A stretch of DNA of 58,195 bases from an uncultured Bacteroidales bacterium (GTDB taxonomy: Bacteria > Bacteroidota > Bacteroidia > Bacteroidales > Bacteroidaceae), in NCBI GenBank assembly GCA_902774335.1, contig CACYHW010000019.1, positions 1 through 58,195 of the forward strand, written 5' to 3'. Made by a program: the position numbers and the translations under genes. The notes under the pieces are model-generated. The model did not search any database. It saw only the letters and a program-made list of their open reading frames with translations, and was not told the DNA's origin. Shown piece after piece: positions 33,639 to 40,633 of the stretch. Numbering within the stretch: position 1 is the stretch's first letter; each line of letters begins with the position of its first letter.

Positions 33639-34622
33639 CTATAGCATGTTTTCCTTGCTAAGAGGAGACCACGGTCCATCCTGAGCCATAAATATAATAC
33701 TCAAGTCGGACACCTCGAATGTGTGCCACTGTCCCTTGGGGATGTTCACGCCAAAGACGCCGGTGTCGCCGCCCATGTGGATGCGCTGCATCTCCACGCC
33801 CTTGTTGTTATAGAATACGGTATCCATCTTGCCACGCATAAGCATAACGGTCTCGCTGGACAGGTTGTGCTTGTGGATGGTGGTCTTGGTGCCGGGGAGC
33901 ATTACGTTGAGCATGCGCTGACTCTGGTCATCCTCACTGTTGCGAAGGTCATAGTTCATGCGCAGACGGGGTGACTCCTGAGCCAGAGCCTGAACCTTAT
34001 CCAGAAGTGAGTCGTCCAGGACAACCTGGCGCTCCAGGAACTTGCGGTCGATGCCCTTGAACACGCGGAACATCTCCTTGCGAACGTCTTCGATATCGCC
34101 GCACTCGCCGTCAACCTCGTGGTACTTGCCTGCGTTCTTGTAGTAGGTGATCAGGGGCTCGGTCTGCTTGTGGTAGGTGTTGATGCGGTTGTTGATGGTT
34201 TCAAGGCTGGCATCATCGGCACGACCCTCAATCTCGGCGCGGTGCTGGATGCGCTGCTTTATTGTCTCATCCTTGATCATGATGGAGATCACGGCATTCA
34301 CCTTCTCGCCGCGACGGGCAAGCATCTCGTCCAGATCGGCTGCCTGGCCAAGAGTGCGGGGGAATCCGTCCAGGAGGAATCCTGCAACGTCCTTGTTGTT
34401 GTTGAAGGTGCTCTCAATCATGCCCTCGACTACGCTGTCGGGTACCAGATTGCCGGCGTCGATCAGGGCCTTGGCCTGCTTGCCAAGCTCGGTGCCCGCG
34501 GCTATCTCGGCACGCAGCATCTCGCCGGTGCTTATGTGCTTAAGGTTGTACTTATCGGATATGGCGCCGGCCTGTGTGCCTTTGCCTGCCCCGGGAGGGC
34601 CAAAAAGGATGTAATATTTCAT
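33639..34622 (-). CDS. adk: Adenylate kinase fused to a WbuC-like cupin
   Basis: 327 aa. Residues 1-190 are a complete short-lid adenylate kinase: P-loop GPPGAGKGT (8-16), STGEMLR, LDGFPRT, and the RADDASLETINNR lid region. Residues 200-327 are a cupin of WbuC type, with IHKHNLSSETVMLMRG holding likely metal His residues and IPKGQWHTFEV the second motif. Adenylate kinase is normally single-domain. WbuC-like proteins occur in polysaccharide clusters and wzz is next door, so the fusion may tie nucleotide balance to sugar metabolism; this link is inference. A TAACTTTG box lies on the minus strand at 34663-34656. Confidence 0.88.
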   Translation of the reverse strand: MKYYILFGPPGAGKGTQAGAISDKYNLKHISTGEMLRAEIAAGTELGKQAKALIDAGNLVPDSVVEGMIESTFNNNKDVAGFLLDGFPRTLGQAADLDEMLARRGEKVNAVISIMIKDETIKQRIQHRAEIEGRADDASLETINNRINTYHKQTEPLITYYKNAGKYHEVDGECGDIEDVRKEMFRVFKGIDRKFLERQVVLDDSLLDKVQALAQESPRLRMNYDLRNSEDDQSQRMLNVMLPGTKTTIHKHNLSSETVMLMRGKMDTVFYNNKGVEMQRIHMGGDTGVFGVNIPKGQWHTFEVSDLSIIFMAQDGPWSPLSKENML

Positions 34623-34732
34623 AATTTATTGGTTGTTGTTTCTTTTAACGAGGCCCAAAGTTACTTTATTAGTATTATTTATGCATAAGGTGATGTTATA
34701 AAAATCCATAAAAACAAAGTGGGTCCGGATTG

Positions 34733-34763
34733 TTGGGAATTTGACTGGAAAACCTTAATTTTG
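34733..34763 (+). promoter_or_regulatory. Promoter of the BACON lipoprotein gene
   Basis: TTG (34733-34735), 20 nt, TAATTTTG (34756-34763), 32 nt before ATG 34796. Confidence 0.65.
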
Positions 34764-34795
34764 GAATAAGTTTGTGAAACATAAAACGTTGTGTT

Positions 34796-36112
34796 ATGAG
34801 ATTATCTGTTCCCGGGGCGCTGCTGCTGTTTTTTGCTGCTGCAGGACTTATTCATGGATGTGACAGAGGTGAGGTTCTGATCGATGACCAGACTATGGTT
34901 ATCTCGTCCGATACCACCGTGCGCGTTATGAACGCCGTGCTGGACTCGTCGAGTATAGCCATCAACACTACCGATACCTGGCGTGCCTTTGTGGCCAAGG
35001 GCGGCGGAAGCTGGTGCCTGCTCAACAAGACCCGGGGTGAGTCCGGACATGATACGCTCAAGCTCATGGTAACGGAGAATCCCACGGACTCGGCGCGTCG
35101 CACATCGGTCATACTGGAATCGGGCACCCGCAGGATTGTGTTCAAGATTGTGCAGAACGCGGGCGAGGCGTGGTTTGTGAATGATTATTGGCACCGGACG
35201 GCTTTGCAGCGGGCCGGATATCGCGGTAATGTTCAGAGCGTTACCGCCACCAACTCCAAGCGCCCCAACAAGACATATATCTACAACTTTGACCGCGCAG
35301 GCAACCTTTTGAGCCGCGAGGTGCATGATGTGGACTATAACCGCTTTGACACCACTCATGTATACACTTACGATGCCCAGAACCACATGACAAGCTGCGT
35401 GGTAACTACCGGTAGCGACAGCACCCTCATAGATACGGTTCGCAGTTACGTGCTGGAATACAACAATCCCGGCAAGCTGGTGGCATACTCGGCCAACAGA
35501 TGGGACGATCCGCACCCACTGGAGGAGGGCCTGGAAGGCGCTGTGTTGCCGGATCTGAGCCTTGTAACCCGTGACTGGAGCGACGAGACATACCGCTATC
35601 ACGAGGTGCGCGAGTACTCTTTTGACGAAATGACCGGAACGCTGGTGATAGACCGCACTCTGTCCACCTATACGCTGGATACCGGCCAACTTGACAACGA
35701 GACCAACCGGACGGATAGGATAGAGTACCGCAAAGGTCGTCCATACAACAGCCGATACGTGGTTCAGACCACATACTACAACAACGGAATGATTCACACC
35801 CTGAGCTATCCCGACGGCACATACGAGTACGCCCTTGAGAACCACCACAGGATGGTGCCTACGCGCTATCAGTATACAGGCTCGCAGGAGCATGCCATAG
35901 ACAGTTGCGTATACCGCTATAACTATAACCGCGACATAGAGGAGCGTCTGGTCTACTACAGCGGCTATCAGGGCGCCACAATAGAGACTTACGGTCCCTA
36001 CAGATACGACAACAGCCACCACAACTGGGAGGAGATGATAGAGTACATCCCCAAGGCCGGCCAAACCGATTCCCACCCACACAGACTTACAAGAGCATTC
36101 ACATATTATTAA
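34796..36112 (+). CDS. BACON-domain lipoprotein with YD/RHS-like repeats
   Basis: 438 aa. The signal peptide ends in a lipobox (LIHGC, Cys22), so it is a surface or outer-membrane lipoprotein. Residues about 45-125 look like a BACON domain (SIAINTTDTWRAFV, SGTRRIVFKIVQNAG). The rest holds beta-hairpin repeats like RHS/YD repeats (YIYNFDRAGNLLSREV, HVYTYDAQNHMTS, REYSFDEMTGTLVI). Such proteins in Bacteroidales bind glycans or mucin; the exact ligand is unknown. No export or partner gene is adjacent. Confidence 0.75.
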   Translation: MRLSVPGALLLFFAAAGLIHGCDRGEVLIDDQTMVISSDTTVRVMNAVLDSSSIAINTTDTWRAFVAKGGGSWCLLNKTRGESGHDTLKLMVTENPTDSARRTSVILESGTRRIVFKIVQNAGEAWFVNDYWHRTALQRAGYRGNVQSVTATNSKRPNKTYIYNFDRAGNLLSREVHDVDYNRFDTTHVYTYDAQNHMTSCVVTTGSDSTLIDTVRSYVLEYNNPGKLVAYSANRWDDPHPLEEGLEGAVLPDLSLVTRDWSDETYRYHEVREYSFDEMTGTLVIDRTLSTYTLDTGQLDNETNRTDRIEYRKGRPYNSRYVVQTTYYNNGMIHTLSYPDGTYEYALENHHRMVPTRYQYTGSQEHAIDSCVYRYNYNRDIEERLVYYSGYQGATIETYGPYRYDNSHHNWEEMIEYIPKAGQTDSHPHRLTRAFTYY

Positions 36113-36128
36113 ATCACAGTAAAGAATT

Positions 36129-37112
36129 ATGACCACAGGTAACGTACGTCCGGCCGATATGGAGCGAATCACGACTCCCGCACTGGCCAAGAAATTCATC
36201 GACGAGCAGATAAAAGAGCTCAGGGCTCAAATAGGCGACAAGAAAGTCCTTTTGGCACTCTCCGGAGGAGTAGACTCATCGGTAGTAGCCGCCCTCCTGA
36301 TCAAAGCTGTAGGCAAACAGCTGGTATCAGTCCATGTAAACCACGGCCTCCTGCGCAAAGGCGAGCCCGAGCAGGTAGTCAGGGTGTTCCGTGACGAGCT
36401 GAACGCCAACCTGGTCTACGTTGACGCCACCGACCGCTTCCTCAACAAACTAGCCGGAGTTGCCGACCCCGAACAAAAACGCAAAATAATAGGCGCCGAG
36501 TTCATACGCGTATTCGAGGAGGAGGCCCGCAAGCAGGAGGGAATCAGTTTCCTTGCCCAGGGTACCATTTACCCCGACATTGTTGAGTCCGGACCCGTAA
36601 AATCCCACCACAACGTAGGAGGCCTGCCCGAAGACCTGCAGTTTGAATTGGTTGAGCCTATCAAGTTATTGTTCAAAGATGAGGTGCGTGTAGTAGGAAA
36701 GGAACTCGGTCTGCCCGACAACATGGTCTTCCGCCAGCCCTTCCCAGGCCCAGGCTTAGGCGTTAGATGCACAGGTGCAATAACAAGGGATCGTCTTGAA
36801 GCCCTCCGCGAGAGTGATGCCATTCTGAGGGAAGAATTTGCTGCTAACGGCCTCGAAGGAAAGGTTTGGCAGTACTTCACCATAGTCCCCGATTACAAAT
36901 CCACCGGAGTAAAGGACAACAAGCGCTCATGGGATTGGCCCGTAATCATCCGCGCCGTCAACACCCGCGACGCCATGACTGCCACCATCGAGGAAATTCC
37001 GTATTCTCTCCTCCACCACATTACTCAACGTATTATTACAGAGGTTCCAGGAGTAAACCGCGTCCTCTACGATCTGACACCGAAACCAACCGGCACAATC
37101 GAGTGGGAGTAA
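36129..37112 (+). CDS. guaA: GMP synthase ATP-pyrophosphatase half, no amidotransferase domain
   Basis: 327 aa. It is the C-terminal part of GuaA: PP-loop LALSGGVDSS (residues 43-51), then the catalytic region with VNHGLLRKGE, GTIYPDIVESG and FPGPGLGVR, and the dimerisation end PTGTIEWE. It adenylates and aminates XMP to GMP. The roughly 190-residue glutaminase domain found in usual GuaA is missing, and the N-terminus (about 40 residues before the PP-loop) starts exactly where that domain would end. A separate glutaminase subunit may be encoded elsewhere, or ammonia may be used. A strong terminator follows. Confidence 0.9.
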   Translation: MTTGNVRPADMERITTPALAKKFIDEQIKELRAQIGDKKVLLALSGGVDSSVVAALLIKAVGKQLVSVHVNHGLLRKGEPEQVVRVFRDELNANLVYVDATDRFLNKLAGVADPEQKRKIIGAEFIRVFEEEARKQEGISFLAQGTIYPDIVESGPVKSHHNVGGLPEDLQFELVEPIKLLFKDEVRVVGKELGLPDNMVFRQPFPGPGLGVRCTGAITRDRLEALRESDAILREEFAANGLEGKVWQYFTIVPDYKSTGVKDNKRSWDWPVIIRAVNTRDAMTATIEEIPYSLLHHITQRIITEVPGVNRVLYDLTPKPTGTIEWE

Positions 37113-37114
37113 AA

Positions 37115-37153
37115 AAACAATAATCTCGGGCTTTCAGTCCGAGATTATTGTTT
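37115..37153 (+). terminator. Intrinsic terminator after the GMP synthase gene
   Basis: AAACAATAATCTCGG pairs perfectly over 15 bp with CCGAGATTATTGTTT around a 9-nt loop, 2 nt after the stop. Confidence 0.85.
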
Positions 37154-37154
37154 A

Positions 37155-37374
37155 GAAAATATAGGGTATTGGCAGGCAAAACCGTTGCCACCCTCGGCAC
37201 GTTAGAGGGAGGGGCCCGCAGCACAAGAAGAAGCCCTGGGATGTAGGAGTTTACTCATACAAGAAGAAGCCCTGGGATGTAGGAGTTTACTCATACATTT
37301 CAGGGATTCTTATTGGGATGTGGGAGGGATAGGCCCGAAGGGCCGTAGTTTTGACGTCAATACCCTATATTTTC
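37155..37374. mobile_element. MITE-like element, copy A (longest, 220 bp)
   Basis: Bounded by a perfect 17-bp inverted repeat (GAAAATATAGGGTATTG and its complement). The inner 10 bp (TAGGGTATTG) are shared with copies B and C, the outer bases are not. The first 90 bp or so match the other copies. It contains a 36-bp tandem duplication (AAGAAGAAGCCCTGGGATG unit, 37226-37296) and a unique right half. No transposase gene is inside. It lies between the convergent GMP synthase and Lrp genes. Confidence 0.85.
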
Positions 37375-37396
37375 CCCAAACTCCCACGAGCCTCAA

Positions 37397-37897
37397 TTAT
37401 ATAGAGAGACCAAACGTTTTCTTTATAGGACTCATAACAAACATAGACTGAATAGACCCCACTGTGTCGGTCGAACCAAGAACATCCATCAAGAACGCTT
37501 TGTAACTACGCATATCAGGGCAATACACCTTTAATAAGTAATCAAACTCACCCGAGATATTGTAACATTCTGCCACCTCTTTCATATTGCGCGCAGCTTC
37601 TTCGAAACGATGAGCCGCATCGCCCGTCATCATGCGGAGGCGTACGCAGCAGAACACCACGAAGCCAAGGTTGAGTTTCTCCGGGTCGAGAACCGCAATA
37701 TACTTCTTTATATATCCCTCGCGCTCCAGACGTTTCTGACGCTCAAACACCGGGGTGGTGGACAGATGCACTTTAGCCGCGAGTTCCTTGGTTGTGAGGC
37801 GCGAATTATCCTGCAGACAGCTAAGGATTTTGATGTCCGTGGCATCCAATTCACCAGCCTTAGGCTCAATAAAAGTAAGATTATTCTCCTGTTCCAT
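37397..37897 (-). CDS. Lrp/AsnC-family transcription regulator
   Basis: 166 aa. An N-terminal winged helix (LDATDIKILSCLQDNSR, then LTTKELAAKVHLSTTPVFER) is followed by a RAM ligand-binding domain (GEFDYLLKVYCPDMRSYKAF). It is divergent from metY with 170 bp between starts, so it may control methionine or sulfur metabolism, as Lrp-type regulators often bind next to their own gene. A TACCTTTG box lies on the minus strand at 37948-37941. Target and ligand are not known. Confidence 0.88.
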   Translation of the reverse strand: MEQENNLTFIEPKAGELDATDIKILSCLQDNSRLTTKELAAKVHLSTTPVFERQKRLEREGYIKKYIAVLDPEKLNLGFVVFCCVRLRMMTGDAAHRFEEAARNMKEVAECYNISGEFDYLLKVYCPDMRSYKAFLMDVLGSTDTVGSIQSMFVMSPIKKTFGLSI

Positions 37898-37976
37898 AAT
37901 ATTGAATTGTTTTTATGTTTGTTTTTTCTATTGATTTGCGCAAAGGTAGGAAGTTTTTCCTTTATAATGTAATGTG

Positions 37977-38008
37977 TTTGGTGGAATTTTCTATCGGCCG
38001 TAACTTTG
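37977..38008 (+). promoter_or_regulatory. metY promoter
   Basis: TTTG (37977-37980), 20 nt, TAACTTTG (38001-38008). The 59-nt leader includes an AATTGAGAATT-type remnant (38026-38056). Confidence 0.7.
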
Positions 38009-38067
38009 CATCGCAATCGAGAAACAAATTGAGAATTTAGAATTGATAATTTAAAAAACATACAACT

Positions 38068-39354
38068 ATGGCAAACAACAAATTACATCTTGAGACTCTC
38101 GCACTCCACGTAGGCCAGGAACAGGCCGATCCCGCATCAGATGCACGCGCAGTACCTATCTATCAGACCACATCTTATGTGTTCCGCAACTCCCAGCACG
38201 CTGCTGACCGTTTTGGTCTGCGTGATGCCGGTAACATCTACGGCCGTCTGACCAACTCAACACAGGATGTACTGGAGAAACGTATAGCAGCCCTTGAGGG
38301 TGGCGTGGCCGGTCTGGCCGTTGCATCGGGTGCAGCCGCAGTAACATACGCCCTGCAGAACATTGCTCAGGCTGGTGACCATATCGTGGCAGCCGACAAC
38401 CTGTACGGCGGTTCATTCAACCTGATAACACACACACTTTCAACCCAGGGCATAAGCAATACCATCGTTAAGGTGAATGACCTGGAGGCTCTTGAGGCAG
38501 CCATCCGCCCCAACACCAAGGCAATCTATGCCGAGACATTCGGTAACCCCAACAGCGATGTTACCAACCTGGAGGCTGTAGCCGAGATTGCTCACAAGCA
38601 CGGCATAGTATTCATCGTGGATAACACATTCGCTCCCATACTTATCCGTCCGCTGGAGCACGGAGCAGACATCGTGGTTCATTCAGCAACCAAGTTCATC
38701 GGCGGTCACGGTTCATCTCTGGGTGGCGTTATCGTTGACGGCGGTACATTCAACTGGAAGGCCAACCCCGATAAGTATCCCACACTTGCTAAGCCCGATC
38801 CCTCTTATCACGGTGCAGTATTTGCCGATGTAGCCGGTGCAGCCGCATTCGTAACCCGTATCCGTGCCGTCATCCTGCGTGACACCGGTGCTGCAATCAG
38901 CCCCTTCAACGCATGGATCCTGCTGCAGGGTGTCGAGTCACTTCCTCTGCGCATTGAGCGTCACGTGGAGAACGCACTCAAGGTAGTTGATTACCTGGCT
39001 AAGAACCCCAAGGTTGCCAAGGTTAACCATCCTTCACTGCCTGGTCATCCGGATCATGAACTGTATCAGAAGTATTTTCCCAACGGTGGCGGATCCATCT
39101 TTACATTTGAGGTGAACGGAACACAGGAGGACACCTGGAAGTTCATCGACTCTCTGCAGATTTTCTCGCTGCTGGCCAATGTGGCCGATGTAAAGAGCCT
39201 TGTGATACATCCTTACACCACCACACACTCTCAGATGACCTCCAAGGAGCTGGCCGAGCAGCACATAACTCCCACAACGGTACGTCTTTCAATCGGTGTT
39301 GAGCATGTTGACGACATTATTGCTGATCTTGATCAGGCTTTTGCCAAAATATGA
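38068..39354 (+). CDS. metY: O-acetylhomoserine sulfhydrylase
   Basis: 428 aa, PLP-dependent Cys/Met metabolism family. It combines O-acetylhomoserine with sulfide to give homocysteine. The PLP lysine is Lys209 in HSATKFIGGHGSSLGG; YGRLTNSTQDVLE and VDNTFAPIL are family motifs. The length of about 430 and GGHG after the PLP site favour MetY over cystathionine enzymes. The next gene, 90 nt away, makes its substrate, so the pair forms the direct sulfhydrylation route. Confidence 0.93.
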   Translation: MANNKLHLETLALHVGQEQADPASDARAVPIYQTTSYVFRNSQHAADRFGLRDAGNIYGRLTNSTQDVLEKRIAALEGGVAGLAVASGAAAVTYALQNIAQAGDHIVAADNLYGGSFNLITHTLSTQGISNTIVKVNDLEALEAAIRPNTKAIYAETFGNPNSDVTNLEAVAEIAHKHGIVFIVDNTFAPILIRPLEHGADIVVHSATKFIGGHGSSLGGVIVDGGTFNWKANPDKYPTLAKPDPSYHGAVFADVAGAAAFVTRIRAVILRDTGAAISPFNAWILLQGVESLPLRIERHVENALKVVDYLAKNPKVAKVNHPSLPGHPDHELYQKYFPNGGGSIFTFEVNGTQEDTWKFIDSLQIFSLLANVADVKSLVIHPYTTTHSQMTSKELAEQHITPTTVRLSIGVEHVDDIIADLDQAFAKI

Positions 39355-39446
39355 TAATAACCAGAGTTTGTTTTAAGTAACTTTGCTGTGTATTCACTGC
39401 CTCACGCGAGGTGGTGAATATCGGCTTTCAATAAATAGAGTAGAAT

Positions 39447-40364
39447 ATGCCTCTTAAACTGCCCGATAAGCTGCCTGCAATTGAGATTCTCAAGGGGGAG
39501 AATATTTTCGTGATGGATACTTCCAGGGCTCAGCACCAGGATATCCGCCCGTTGCGCATTGTTATCCTTAACCTGATGCCTATCAAGATTACCACCGAGA
39601 CGGATCTTATCAGACTGCTTTCCAATACTCCTCTTCAGATTGAGCTTAAGCTGATGAAGCTGCGCAGTCATACCTCCAAGAACACTCCTGTGGAGCATAT
39701 GAAGGTGTTCTATGAGTCGTTCGAGAGCCTGCGTGACCAGAAGTTTGACGGCTTTATCATTACCGGCGCTCCGCTGGAGCAGATGGAGTTTAATGAGGTG
39801 GAGTACTGGGATGAGCTTACGGAGATTATGGATTGGGCGCGCACTCACGTGACTTCCACGCTCTACATCTGCTGGGCTGCCCTTGCTGCGCTCAACCACT
39901 ACTACGGCGTGCCCAAGCATGCGCTTGACGCCAAGATGTTCGGCATATTCAAGCACAAGACCATCAATGAGCCGTTGCCCATCTTCCGCGGCTTTGATGA
40001 TGAGTTCTACGCGCCCCACAGCCGCCACTCCGAAGTGCGTAAATCCGACATCCTGAAGCATCCTGAGCTCAAGATCCTCTCGGAGTCCGATGAGGCCGGC
40101 GTATTCATGGTATCAGCCCGCAACGGCCGTGAAATCTTCATCACAGGCCATCTGGAGTACTCTCCGGATACACTAGACAAAGAGTACCGCCGTGATCTGG
40201 AGAAGGGGCTGCCCATAGAAATGCCTAAGCATTACTACCGCAACGATGATCCCGCTCAGGGCCCGTTAGACCGCTGGCGCGCCCATGCAAACCTGTTCTA
40301 TGCGAACTGGTTGAATTATTACGTTTATCAGGAAACTCCTTATAATCTTCAGGATATCAGCTAA
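39447..40364 (+). CDS. metA: Homoserine O-acetyltransferase (MetA family)
   Basis: 305 aa of the MetA class-I amidotransferase-like fold. The catalytic Cys142 is in YICWAALAAL, and His-x-Glu in FITGHLEYS. Residue 111 is Glu (GAPLEQMEF); in this family Glu111 has been linked to acetyl-CoA and Gly111 to succinyl-CoA. Acetyl specificity fits the adjacent metY. It works in the cytoplasm as the first committed step of methionine synthesis. A MITE-like element follows 9 nt after its stop. Confidence 0.93.
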   Translation: MPLKLPDKLPAIEILKGENIFVMDTSRAQHQDIRPLRIVILNLMPIKITTETDLIRLLSNTPLQIELKLMKLRSHTSKNTPVEHMKVFYESFESLRDQKFDGFIITGAPLEQMEFNEVEYWDELTEIMDWARTHVTSTLYICWAALAALNHYYGVPKHALDAKMFGIFKHKTINEPLPIFRGFDDEFYAPHSRHSEVRKSDILKHPELKILSESDEAGVFMVSARNGREIFITGHLEYSPDTLDKEYRRDLEKGLPIEMPKHYYRNDDPAQGPLDRWRAHANLFYANWLNYYVYQETPYNLQDIS

Positions 40365-40373
40365 GGCCCTAGG

Positions 40374-40535
40374 AGGAACTTGAAAATTTTTTAGGGTATT
40401 GGCAGGCAAAACCGTTGCCACCCTCGGCACGTTAGAGGGAGGGGCCCGCAGCACAAGAAGAAGCCCTGGGATGTAGGAGTTTACTCACATAGGGCCGTAG
40501 TTTTGACGTCAATACCCTAAAAAATTCAAGTTCCT
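40374..40535. mobile_element. MITE-like element, copy B (162 bp)
   Basis: Shares TAGGGTATTG ends and about 90 bp with copy A, but the right half is mostly deleted. The outer flanks AGGAACTTGAA..TTTTTT and AAAAAATTCAAGTTCCT are complementary with only a 2-nt offset, and unlike those of the other copies. Confidence 0.85.
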
Positions 40536-40583
40536 ACCTTTGACTAATCTGGATCCATGACAACTATTACTAACTAGTAAGTA

Positions 40584-40614
40584 TTGTATTTGCTTCGCTT
40601 TGGTTGTAATTTTG
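40584..40614 (+). promoter_or_regulatory. feoAB promoter
   Basis: TTG (40584-40586), 20 nt, TAATTTTG (40607-40614), 19 nt before ATG 40634. No Fur box could be confirmed by eye. Confidence 0.65.
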
Positions 40615-40633
40615 CGGGCAAAATTACGAGAGT

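Noticed and set aside
34802-36199. 465-codon open frame opposite the BACON lipoprotein
   Set aside because: It is the mirror of a gene with a clear signal peptide and domain. Long antisense frames are expected from its codon usage.
37155-37374. Coding gene within the MITE-like element (MLRAPPSNVPRV frame)
   Set aside because: The frame is short, differs in length between copies and continues into unrelated flanking DNA.
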